NCBI GenBank assembly: GCA_910585945.1
Contig: CAJUHZ010000012.1
Coordinates: 49,704-77,766 of the forward strand
Origin: an uncultured Bilophila sp.
GTDB lineage: Bacteria; Desulfobacterota; Desulfovibrionia; Desulfovibrionales; Desulfovibrionaceae
Reading direction: 5' to 3'
DNA: 28,063 nucleotides
The notes below the pieces were generated by a model. The model ran no database searches, was not told the origin of the DNA, and worked only from the letters and a program-made list of their open reading frames with translations. The position numbers and the translations under genes are program-made. This document shows, piece by piece, positions 15,730-22,585 of the stretch; the first letter of the stretch is position 1; each line of letters starts with the position of its first letter.

Positions 15730-15758
15730 TTGACATGTGAACAGTTTCCCCGCATAAG
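15730..15758 (+). promoter_or_regulatory. Promoter-like repeat 1
   Basis: TTGACA at 15730-15735 and CATAAG at 15753-15758 are spaced by 17 bases, after a T-rich TATTTTTAC. This is the first of three similar units. The whole unit, not just the boxes, is repeated (TTTCCCCGCATAAG here, TTTCGCCCACATAAG in unit 2). Confidence 0.4.
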
Positions 15759-15960
15759 GAACTGGAAATTGCCAATAAATGCACGATAGCGTTAAAAAGA
15801 AATGTCTTGTGACGTCGATTATGTAAAAAATCCGGATCCTTCCGGCTTGAAAAGCGGCAATTTGTGTTGTAATTTGCGCCAGGGCGCGGTAATGCGGGGG
15901 AAGTAAACACTTCTTTTGACAGAAAACATGTCTGACGAGTATGAATTTGCTTGTTTTTGC

Positions 15961-15988
15961 TTGACATGATCTGTTTCGCCCACATAAG
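15961..15988 (+). promoter_or_regulatory. Promoter-like repeat 2
   Basis: TTGACA at 15961-15966 is followed after 16 bases by CATAAG at 15983-15988 (17 bases if ATAAGA is the -10). It is preceded by TTTTTGC, as in unit 1. A further TTGACA at 15916 with TATGAA at 15940 lies just upstream. Confidence 0.4.
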
Positions 15989-16074
15989 ATAGCATCTTGA
16001 CTTCCCTTCGCAGGTAAAGTGCAAGGAGGCTTTTTCTGATTTTCCCGATAGAAACCGGATTTGCCAATTTTTTT

Positions 16075-16102
16075 CTGTCACAAAAGATATTTCCCACATA
16101 GC
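16075..16102 (+). promoter_or_regulatory. Promoter-like repeat 3 (diverged)
   Basis: CTGTCA at 16075-16080 and CATAGC at 16097-16102 lie in register with unit 2, and TTTCCCACATA is shared. A T-rich run precedes it, as in the other two. The -35 and -10 boxes are degraded, so it is more likely an operator copy or a decayed promoter. Confidence 0.3.
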
Positions 16103-16442
16103 GGCGTGACCACTATGTGTCATGTTTTGCGTGCAGCAAAGCAGCGGAAAAAAGTTACCTGCGCTCGCCGCGAAGATCAACCGCGGAAGAGGCGGATTCT
16201 TTCCTTTTCATCCGACATTTCTTTTTTTCTCTCTCGTGTGACGAATTTTCCGGAGGGCGTCCGGGGCCGTTCGCTGTTCCTGTCCCGCTCACGGCGTGCG
16301 GGCATGGTGGCTGTGGAGCGCCGTTGTTTCGGGAAACAGCCTTGCGGCCGTCCGAGTTTTCCGCACTGTTTGCGGCGTCGCCATGCGGGCGGCGTTTACG
16401 AATATGTTGCCTTCCCTGTCTGAGCCAGGCTGTCCCCGCTGC

Positions 16443-16622
16443 CTGGGGGGGACCCTTCATTAAAATAGCCGTCTGCCGCAAGGCCGTTTTGCATCCGGCG
16501 GCGTTGCAGGGCCGCCATTGATTTTGCGGATGCTCAATGCTGCTTCCCGATGGTTGTCCCTTGCCGGTCGGCCTCCTCGGTTTTTCACAGGCGGCGTCTT
16601 GATGAGGACTGCCCCTGATTCA
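16443..16622 (-). repeat. Copy B of the long palindromic repeat family, inverted
   Basis: Read on the minus strand, this segment aligns along its whole length with the repeat at 5311-5490, about 70 percent identical by eye with only short gaps. Shared blocks include GAATCAGGG, CCGGCAAGGG, CCGCAA and AACGCCGCCGGA. The outer arms are more degraded here, with a run of G/C (16445-16451) at one end, so the palindrome is weaker than in copy A. It lies about 260 bases upstream of rpmH. Confidence 0.75.
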
Positions 16623-16659
16623 AACTCGCCCGCCGCCCGCCCCAGGGCAATCGCATGAT

Positions 16660-16745
16660 CCATGCTAATCAATTGAAATAAAAAGATATTTTTTTCATGA
16701 AAGATTTTTTATCAATTATTTCATTATATTATTCATGCTTATCCG
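16660..16745 (+). promoter_or_regulatory. AT-rich probable promoter region of the rpmH operon
   Basis: This is the most AT-rich stretch of the window, with poly-A/T tracts (TTTTTTTCATGAAAG, TATTTCATTATATTATTC) about 140-200 bases before rpmH. Candidate boxes such as TATATT at 16725-16730 are present, but no pair with good spacing stands out. It is called only as a region. Confidence 0.4.
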
Positions 16746-16879
16746 GTTGCCCTGCCGCCCGCCCGCGTGATGCTTGACGAGCCGTGGATGAGACCGTATA
16801 GAAACAAGATCCGCCGCGCGCGTGCCCGCACGCCGGGGCCGACTGACATGGAAATCGTACAACCACAAAGGAAATTCCG

Positions 16880-17014
16880 ATGAAAAGGACGTATCAACCG
16901 AGCAAGATCAAGCGTGTCCGGACGCACGGCTTTCGCGAACGCATGAGCACGGCCAGCGGCCGCGCCGTTATCCGCCGCCGCCGCGCCAAGGGACGCAAGA
17001 GATTGTCTGTCTAG
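16880..17014 (+). CDS. rpmH: Large-subunit ribosomal protein bL34
   Basis: The 44-residue basic protein MKRTYQPSKIKRVRTHGF... ending in RAKGRKRLSV matches bL34 in full length and conserved residues (TYQPS, RTHGFRERM, GR.VI.RRR.KGR..L). It binds 23S rRNA in the 50S subunit. AAGGA lies seven bases upstream of the ATG. It is the first gene of the classical rpmH-rnpA-yidD-yidC-jag-mnmE series. Confidence 0.98.
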   Translation: MKRTYQPSKIKRVRTHGFRERMSTASGRAVIRRRRAKGRKRLSV

Positions 17015-17111
17015 AGCATTCCGCATGAACCGGGGAATTGCTCTCGTGGTCGCGCACGCGGACACCCGCCGGCCGCCGGAGCGGTTTCATGTCGCATCGT
17101 GAAACCGCTCT
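17013..17111. repeat. AGAGC-armed repeat between rpmH and rnpA
   Basis: AGAGCATT...ATGAAC (from 17013) and GTTTCAT...GAAACCGCTCT (to 17111) are shortened versions of the arms of the element after yidC. The right end contains an 11-bp perfect dyad, GAGCGGTTTCA (17079-17089) with TGAAACCGCTC (17100-17110). The segment overlaps the rpmH stop codon, and the dyad includes the ribosome-binding site and start codon chosen for rnpA. Confidence 0.55.
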
Positions 17112-17499
17112 GACCAGCCTGACCAGACCGCGTCAGCATCGACTGCTCCGGCGGCCCGAATTCACGGCGTGCTACGAGGCAGGGCATCGTCTTTTTTCCA
17201 GGCACTTTATTGTGTTTGCCTTTTCTCACGCATCCGCCGGGACGAATTGGCGCGTCGGTTTTGCTGTTTCCAAAAAAGTCGGCACGGCGGTACGGCGGAA
17301 TCGGGTCAAACGGGTGCTCAGGGAATTTTTTCGACTTCACCAGGGACTTGTGCCGCCGGGCATGGATATTGTTGTCGTGCCCAAACGGCAACTCCGGCCG
17401 GAACGCGTCACCCTTGCTTTCGTGCGCCGTGATCTGCTCCCCGTGGTGGAAAGTCTGCGCGGCGCTGCTTCTGCCGGCTTGCCCGGAGCGCGGGCGTGA
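17089..17499 (+). CDS. rnpA: RNase P protein component
   Basis: The 136-residue basic protein has the RnpA signature RRNRVKRVLREFFR at its centre and the N-terminal LTRPRQHRLLRRPEF pattern. It assists the RNase P RNA in removing tRNA 5' leaders. The ATG at 17089 has GGAG eight bases upstream. A TTG at 17038 would extend the protein by 17 residues of repeat-derived sequence and is less likely. The start codon and SD lie in an inverted repeat (17079-17110) that could hide them in the mRNA. The stop overlaps the yidD start (GTGA). Confidence 0.92.
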   Translation: MSHRETALTSLTRPRQHRLLRRPEFTACYEAGHRLFSRHFIVFAFSHASAGTNWRVGFAVSKKVGTAVRRNRVKRVLREFFRLHQGLVPPGMDIVVVPKRQLRPERVTLAFVRRDLLPVVESLRGAASAGLPGARA

Positions 17500-17786
17500 G
17501 CGCCCCTCTTGCGCGCCGGCTGGCCGTGCTGCCCGCGCGTTTGTACCAATGGGCGATTTCTCCCCTTCTGCCGCCGTCCTGCCGGTTTACGCCCACATGT
17601 TCCGAGTACGCCATTGAGGCCATTCTCACGCACGGTCTGATTCGCGGCGGCTGGCTGGCCGTATGGCGCCTGCTCCGCTGCAATCCGTGGACGGCCGGGG
17701 GGCACGATCCCGTCCCGCCGTCCCGCATTTCGCCCGCTTCTTCTTGCCAGGCCCGGGGCGCTTCCCCGCGCCGGCCGCAGGGTTGA
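17496..17786 (+). CDS. yidD: Membrane protein insertion efficiency factor YidD
   Basis: The 96-residue protein carries the YidD core: an amphipathic N-terminal helix, then YQWAISPLLPPSCRFTPTCSEYAIEAI with the conserved Cys pair and HGLIRGGWLAVWRLLRCNPW. It lies at the cytoplasmic membrane and aids YidC-dependent insertion. Start is GTG, overlapping the rnpA stop by four bases. The C-terminal 25 residues are unconserved and rich in Pro and Ser. Confidence 0.95.
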   Translation: MSAPLARRLAVLPARLYQWAISPLLPPSCRFTPTCSEYAIEAILTHGLIRGGWLAVWRLLRCNPWTAGGHDPVPPSRISPASSCQARGASPRRPQG

Positions 17787-17820
17787 GCCATTCCATCGTC
17801 ACAGGAGCCACCGGATCATC

Positions 17821-19425
17821 ATGGAAGACAAACGAACCATCATTGCCATAGTTTTATCCATCGTCGTCCTTATCGGCTGGACGCATCTGGCCGAATACAT
17901 GGGCTGGGTTCAGCCGCGCACGCAGGAAGCGCGGCAGGAGGCCGCGCCCTCCCCCGCGCCCACGCCCGAGGCGGTTGTTTCCACCGCTCCGGCGACGCCC
18001 GCGCCCGTGTTCACTCCGGCTCCGGGCCGGGAAGTGAAGGTGGAAACGCCGTTGTACTCCGCCGTGATCTATACGGGGGGCGGCGTTTTGCGCTCCTTCA
18101 CGCTCAAGAACTACAAAAGCGATCTTCAGTCCGACTCGCCCCTGGTCAACCTGGTTTCCCCCGATGCGGCGCTGACCTCGCCGATGGGGGTGACGGTCAA
18201 CGGCCAGGCCTCCTGGAGCGTCGGATCCTGGTCCTTTGACGGGGGCGATCTCGCCCTTGCGCCGGGGGAAGCAAAGAGCCTGACGTTCATCGGCATGGTG
18301 GACGGCGTGCGCGTGACGCGCACGCTCACCTTTCATGCCGACACCTACCTCATCAGCGAGAACCTGCTTGTCGCTTCGGCGGACGCCACGCCGCGGTCCG
18401 CGCGGCTCGGTTTTGTCGTGGCCGCCTCGCCTTTTGGAGAAGGCGCGTACGACCCGACGCGGCTGGCGTGGGACAGCAACGGCAGTTTTGAGGAAGAAAC
18501 AAGCGCCGACACCCTCATGAAAACCGGCATCATCGAAACCGGAACTTTCAACTGGGCCGGCGTCATGAGCAATTATTTCATGAATGTGGTCTCCCCGGCC
18601 GATCCGCTCCAACTGACCCTCAGGGGGCGGGTGCAGGGCGAGGTGTGGAGGGCCGGCCTGGAACGGCCCGAATTCGTCACGCCCGTGCAGGGGGAAACGC
18701 CTGTGGCCGTCAACTGGTGGTTTGGTCCCAAGGTGCGAACCCTGCTGGAGGAAGCGCCGGGCAACCTGTCCAACGCCGTGCATTTCGGCATATTTTCGTT
18801 CATAGCCCGCCCCCTGCTGGCGATGTTGAACTTTTTCCATACCTATGTGGGGAACTGGGGCATCGCCATCATCATTCTGACGTGCTGCATCCGCTTCTTC
18901 TTCTGGCCGCTCTCGCAGAAGAGCTACAAATCGATGGAACAGATGAAGAAGCTTCAGCCCATGATGAAAAAACTGCGGGAAAAATACGGCAACGACAAGC
19001 AGGCGCTCAATCGCGAGGTCATGCAGTTGTACAGAACGTACAAGGTCAACCCCGCGGGCGGCTGTCTCCCCATCCTTGTGCAGATTCCCGTGTTCATCGG
19101 CCTGTACCAGGCGCTGCTCAACTCCATCGAGTTGCGCCACGCAGCGTTTATCCGCTACCTGCCGTTTACCGACATTGTCTGGCTGGCTGACCTTTCCGCG
19201 GCGGATCCCTTCTACATCACGCCGATCCTCATGGGGGCGACGATGTTTCTGCAGCAGTGGATCACCCCGGCGGCGGGCGACCCCACCCAGCAAAAGATCA
19301 TGATGTTCATGCCGCTCGTCTTTTTCTTCATGTTCCTGAACTTTCCGGCGGGGCTTGTCCTGTACTGGCTGTGCAACAATATTCTTTCCGTCGGGCAGCA
19401 GTGGTGGATGCTGCGCAAGTCCTAG
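17821..19425 (+). CDS. yidC: Membrane protein insertase YidC
   Basis: The 534-residue, Gram-negative-type YidC has an N-terminal signal-anchor helix (about 5-25), a Pro/Ala-rich linker, a large periplasmic beta domain (about 55-320) and the C-terminal five-helix insertase core (about 325-530). The core shows the groove Arg in TCCIRFFFWPLS, the cytoplasmic helical hairpin (QMKKLQPMMKKLREKYG) and the hallmark NPAGGCLPILVQIPVFIGLYQALL. It inserts and folds inner-membrane proteins with or without SecYEG. AGGAG precedes the ATG at a long spacing of about 13 bases. Two copies of the AGAGC repeat arms begin right at its stop codon. Confidence 0.97.
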   Translation: MEDKRTIIAIVLSIVVLIGWTHLAEYMGWVQPRTQEARQEAAPSPAPTPEAVVSTAPATPAPVFTPAPGREVKVETPLYSAVIYTGGGVLRSFTLKNYKSDLQSDSPLVNLVSPDAALTSPMGVTVNGQASWSVGSWSFDGGDLALAPGEAKSLTFIGMVDGVRVTRTLTFHADTYLISENLLVASADATPRSARLGFVVAASPFGEGAYDPTRLAWDSNGSFEEETSADTLMKTGIIETGTFNWAGVMSNYFMNVVSPADPLQLTLRGRVQGEVWRAGLERPEFVTPVQGETPVAVNWWFGPKVRTLLEEAPGNLSNAVHFGIFSFIARPLLAMLNFFHTYVGNWGIAIIILTCCIRFFFWPLSQKSYKSMEQMKKLQPMMKKLREKYGNDKQALNREVMQLYRTYKVNPAGGCLPILVQIPVFIGLYQALLNSIELRHAAFIRYLPFTDIVWLADLSAADPFYITPILMGATMFLQQWITPAAGDPTQQKIMMFMPLVFFFMFLNFPAGLVLYWLCNNILSVGQQWWMLRKS

Positions 19426-19709
19426 AGCGTTTTTCCAATGAAACGGGGCAAGCGCTCGGCGGCCGCGAGAGCGGCCGCCCGTGCCGAACAGGCGGGTAAA
19501 CCGCGTTTTGCCGCGCCTGTCCCGCTCCGCGGGGAAGCGACGGCAACGCCGCGATTGAAAATGAATAGAAGTCATTTCATAATTCGCATGGAATGGCTTC
19601 CAACGCCAGACGAGAGTCTGGCGCGGCGCGAAAAGCGCCGTGAATGAGCCAAAAACCACGTTTTTTGGCGAATTATGAAATGAGTTGTAGTTTCATCGCA
19701 AAATGCTCT
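19424..19709. repeat. Nested inverted-repeat element after yidC
   Basis: The outer arms run 19424-19444 (AGAGCGTTTT...ATGAAAC) and 19690-19709 (GTTTCAT...AAAATGCTCT), matching with few differences. An inner perfect 16-bp inverted repeat, TCATTTCATAATTCGC (19572-19587) with its complement at 19668-19683, encloses three hairpins: CGCCAGAC/GTCTGGCG (19604-19623), CGGCGC/GCGCCG (19624-19640) and GCCAAAAA/TTTTTGGC (19648-19669). A further hairpin GGCGGCCGC/GCGGCCGCC lies at 19458-19479. There is no coding content. It resembles a composite of non-autonomous mobile repeats. Confidence 0.65.
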
Positions 19710-19710
19710 G

Positions 19711-19743
19711 GGGGCAGCCTTCATGAACCCGCCGTCCGCGAAA
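19711..19743 (+). repeat. Terminal fragment (copy C) of the long palindromic family
   Basis: This 33-base stretch matches the left end of copy A (5317-5349) with six differences, sharing CAGCC, TCATGAA, GCCG and CCGCGAAA. The similarity fades after 19745, so it is a truncated or diverged copy. It directly abuts the AGAGC element ending at 19709. Confidence 0.5.
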
Positions 19744-19843
19744 TGGCGGCCGTGCCGTGATTGAAAACGGATATTTGGAATCACAAACCATTCCAGACGT
19801 CATTTCACGGCGTCGGAGTGGATGACTTCTCCCGTCAGGCGGG

Positions 19844-19880
19844 CAGCCCGGCGCGGCAACCTTGCCGCCGCGCCGGGCTG
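19844..19880 (+). promoter_or_regulatory. Strong GC hairpin upstream of jag
   Basis: CAGCCCGGCGCGGC (19844-19857) pairs perfectly over 14 bases with 19867-19880 around a nine-base loop. It ends 23 bases before the jag start codon and is followed by an A-rich stretch, not a T run. It is therefore more likely an mRNA 5' structure than a terminator. Confidence 0.45.
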
Positions 19881-19903
19881 AAAACCATGAAAAAAGAATA
19901 GTT

Positions 19904-21040
19904 ATGGACGACTTCAAGGAATTTCAGGGAAAAAGTCTTGACGAGGCCATCCGCGGAGCGTGCGTTTTTTATGATCTGCCCCGCGAAAAGCTGGAAATCG
20001 AACTTGTGCAGGACGCCAAAAGCGGCATTTTCGGGCTGGTGGGCGCGCGCAAGGCCATCATCCGGGCGCGACGCGCCCCGACGCGCCCCGGAGTGGGATC
20101 GCTTTTCGGCCGGGCCGGCGCTCCCGATTCCGGCCCGGGGCGGTCGGGAGGGCGCTTTGCCCCGCGCGGCGGCGACCGCGAGAACGCGTCGTCCCGCCCG
20201 GGACGTGACGCTCCCCGCGGGGAACGCTGGGACAAGACGCGCCCCGAACCGGCCGACAGGCAGGAGCGGCCCAGGTATCCCGCGCGCCGGAATGAAGGCG
20301 GCGAAATCGCGGAGACCTGCCCCGCGCGGTCAGCGCCCCGTCCCGAGCGGACGCGGACGGATCGTTTTGCCGCGCCCGGGCGTTTCGCGTCGTTCGAGGC
20401 CGGGCCGGAAGACGGTGACGACGGGCTGTGGGACAGCCCCGGCGGGCGTGACGCCTTTTTCCCCGGTTCGCACCTCGCCCCGCCCCTGAGCGATCTGGAT
20501 CAGGCGGCGCTGGAAGACAGCGTTCGCGACGTGGCCGGCCGCATGGTCACGGCCATTCTTGGCGAGATTCCGATCCGCATTTCCATTCTGGAGCACAGGG
20601 TGGACGTGCGCGTCGACTGCGGCGAAGATTCGGGCCTGCTTATCGGGCGGGAAGGGCAGACGCTTTCCGCCCTGCAATACCTTGCTTCCCGTCTGGTCAG
20701 CCGGGCCATGAGCGCCCCGGTGCGCGTGCGCTTTGACGTGGGCGACTATCGCGAGCGGCAGGACGAGCGCCTGCGCGATCTGGCCCTCACCCTGGCCGAG
20801 CGCGTGCGCCTGACCGGCCGCCCCTGCTCCACCCGGCCCATGAGCTCGTATCATCGCCGTCTTGTGCACATGGCGCTTCAGGATGCGCCCGACATCATCA
20901 CCCGCAGTTCGGGCGAAGGCGCGCTCAAGCGCATCGTCATCCAGCGGCGACGGAGCGATCGCGCTGATCGTGCGGAAGGGCTGGACGACGCCGAGAGATT
21001 CCCGCGCGCCGATCGCGGCCGCCCGGAGAGGTTCCGCTAG
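19904..21040 (+). CDS. jag: Jag/KhpB-type RNA-binding protein (KH and R3H)
   Basis: The 378-residue protein has an N-terminal Jag_N domain (1-50, KSLDEAIRGACVFYDLPREKLEIELVQ), a long Arg, Gly and Pro-rich linker (about 60-195) likely to be disordered, a KH-like domain (about 205-285 with LLIGREGQTLSALQYLASRLV) and an R3H domain (about 290-350 with SSYHRRLVHMAL). Homologues bind RNA and affect cell envelope genes. The place between yidC and mnmE is conserved in many phyla. The ATG at 19904 begins exactly at the Jag_N domain, with only a weak AAGAA before it. A longer frame starting at 19862 runs through the hairpin and was not used. mnmE starts eight bases after the stop. Confidence 0.92.
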   Translation: MDDFKEFQGKSLDEAIRGACVFYDLPREKLEIELVQDAKSGIFGLVGARKAIIRARRAPTRPGVGSLFGRAGAPDSGPGRSGGRFAPRGGDRENASSRPGRDAPRGERWDKTRPEPADRQERPRYPARRNEGGEIAETCPARSAPRPERTRTDRFAAPGRFASFEAGPEDGDDGLWDSPGGRDAFFPGSHLAPPLSDLDQAALEDSVRDVAGRMVTAILGEIPIRISILEHRVDVRVDCGEDSGLLIGREGQTLSALQYLASRLVSRAMSAPVRVRFDVGDYRERQDERLRDLALTLAERVRLTGRPCSTRPMSSYHRRLVHMALQDAPDIITRSSGEGALKRIVIQRRRSDRADRAEGLDDAERFPRADRGRPERFR

Positions 21041-21048
21041 GCGGCCCC

Positions 21049-22584
21049 ATGCAGGACACCATCGCCGCCATCGCCACTCCTCCGGGGAGCGGAGGCATCG
21101 GAGTCATCCGGGTGAGCGGGCCGCTCGCGCGCTCCATTCTTGGCGCGCGCTTCGCGCCCGCTTCTCCGGTGTTTCGGGATTTTCGCCCCTGGACGCTGCA
21201 CAGGGGGGCCGCGCTTGATCAGGAAGGCGGGCGGATCGACGATGTTCTGGCAGTTTTCATGCCCGGCCCGCGCACGTTCACGGGCGAGGATGTGGCCGAG
21301 TGGCATTGTCACGGCGGCCCGGCGCTGCTTGAGGCGCTGCTGGAATCCATTCTGGCGGCCGGGGCGCGCCCGGCGGAACGCGGGGAGTTCACCCGCCGCG
21401 CCTTTCTCAACGGCCGCATGGATTTGACGCAGGCCGAAGCCGTGGCCGAAGTGATCGCCGCTCCGTCCCGGGAAGGGGCGCGGCTGGCGGCGGCCCGGCT
21501 GCACGGTCTGCTCGGGGCGCGCATGACCGCCCTGCGCGACACGCTGGAAAACCTGCGCGCCCGCATGTGTCTTGCCGTGGATTTTCCCGAGGAAGAGGCG
21601 GAGTGCCTCTCGCCGGCGGATCTGCTGGCCGGCGTGGCGGCCGTGGATGAAGCGGCCGCCGGGCTGCTCGCCGCTTTCGACCGCGCGCGCTGCTGGCGCG
21701 AGGGGGTCACGGCGGCTCTGGCCGGGCCGGTCAACGCGGGCAAGTCGAGTCTCATGAACGCCCTTCTCGGGCGGGAGCGGGCCATTGTCACCGATCATCC
21801 GGGGACCACGCGCGATTTTCTGGAAGAATCCGTCCGCCTGGACGGCCTGCCGGCGCGCCTGATCGACACGGCCGGTCTGCGCGGCGCGGACGCGGCCCTT
21901 GATCCGGCGGAAAGGCAGGGCATCCGCCTCGGGCAGGAGAAAACAGCCGAAGCGGACGTCATTTTTCTGGTTTTCGACGGATCGCGGAACGAGGGGGGCG
22001 TCCCGCCGGAACTCCCCGGCCTCGCGGCCGATCTTGCCGGCAAGGGACGCGACGACAGGATCATCCTTGTGTGGAACAAGCGCGATCTCGCGCCGCCGCC
22101 CGAAGGATGGGCCGCCGTCTGGCGCAATGCCTGGCGCAACGCCGTGCGCGCGGCCGGGATCCCGCCGTCCGCCCCGGCGGAACAGGGGGTGGGACAAAGC
22201 GCGGGACAGGGCGCGGATCGGGGGAAAGATCATCCGGGAGAGGGAAACGAGCCGTGGACAGCGGCGGTCTCCGCCCGGAGCGGAGAAGGGCTGGACGATC
22301 TGGCGCGGCTGGCCCGTCGCGTTGCGCTGGCCGGGCGTTTGACCCCGGCCGGGTCTGTGGACGGGGAAGAAACGCTTGCCCCCAATCTGCGGCAGGCCGT
22401 GGTCCTGCGGCGTTTGCGGCAGGATCTGACATCGCTTGCGGCTGACGTGCGGGACGGCGTTCCCTATGACCTGTGCGCCGTGCGCCTGGAGGTCGCCGTG
22501 GCGGCCCTGGCCGAAATCACCGGGCTGGATACGCCGGACGAGGTGCTCAACCGCATTTTTGCCTCGTTCTGTATCGGGAAATGA
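21049..22584 (+). CDS. mnmE: tRNA uridine-5-carboxymethylaminomethyl GTPase MnmE
   Basis: With MnmG, this GTPase places the cmnm5 group on U34 of certain tRNAs. The 511-residue protein starts with the THF-binding domain (DTIAAIATPPGSGGIGVIRVSG). It then shows G1 GPVNAGKSS (226-234), the switch TTRD, G3 DTAG (273-276), G4 NKRD (343-346) and a C-terminal helical domain ending in FCIGK with the invariant Cys508. An insertion rich in Gly, Gln and Asp lies between G4 and G5 (about 375-400), a region normally short. It closes the rpmH-to-mnmE series and is followed by the exonuclease gene after one base. Confidence 0.97.
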   Translation: MQDTIAAIATPPGSGGIGVIRVSGPLARSILGARFAPASPVFRDFRPWTLHRGAALDQEGGRIDDVLAVFMPGPRTFTGEDVAEWHCHGGPALLEALLESILAAGARPAERGEFTRRAFLNGRMDLTQAEAVAEVIAAPSREGARLAAARLHGLLGARMTALRDTLENLRARMCLAVDFPEEEAECLSPADLLAGVAAVDEAAAGLLAAFDRARCWREGVTAALAGPVNAGKSSLMNALLGRERAIVTDHPGTTRDFLEESVRLDGLPARLIDTAGLRGADAALDPAERQGIRLGQEKTAEADVIFLVFDGSRNEGGVPPELPGLAADLAGKGRDDRIILVWNKRDLAPPPEGWAAVWRNAWRNAVRAAGIPPSAPAEQGVGQSAGQGADRGKDHPGEGNEPWTAAVSARSGEGLDDLARLARRVALAGRLTPAGSVDGEETLAPNLRQAVVLRRLRQDLTSLAADVRDGVPYDLCAVRLEVAVAALAEITGLDTPDEVLNRIFASFCIGK

Positions 22585-22585
22585 C

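Larger units (their letters stand above)
15323..16442. other. Long gene-free region with promoter-like repeats
   Basis: No open frame here has a recognisable domain together with a plausible ribosome-binding site. The part from about 15650 to 16240 is distinctly more AT-rich than the flanks and contains the three promoter-like repeats. The part from 16240 to 16440 is GC-rich with no structure I could interpret. It may hold small RNAs, regulatory DNA for the XRE gene, or decayed genes. No DnaA boxes were seen. Confidence 0.5.

Noticed and set aside
16061..16521. Overlapping plus-strand frames in the gene-free region before rpmH
   Set aside because: They are short, without a ribosome-binding site, cross copy B of the repeat and have no recognisable domain.
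15650..16879. Chromosomal origin near rpmH
   Set aside because: rpmH-rnpA often lies near dnaA, but no dnaA or dnaN gene and no TTATNCACA boxes were seen.
17854..19659. 601-residue open frame opposite yidC
   Set aside because: It is a shadow of yidC, which has full-length homology. The composition is rich in Arg, His and Gly, with no recognisable domain.
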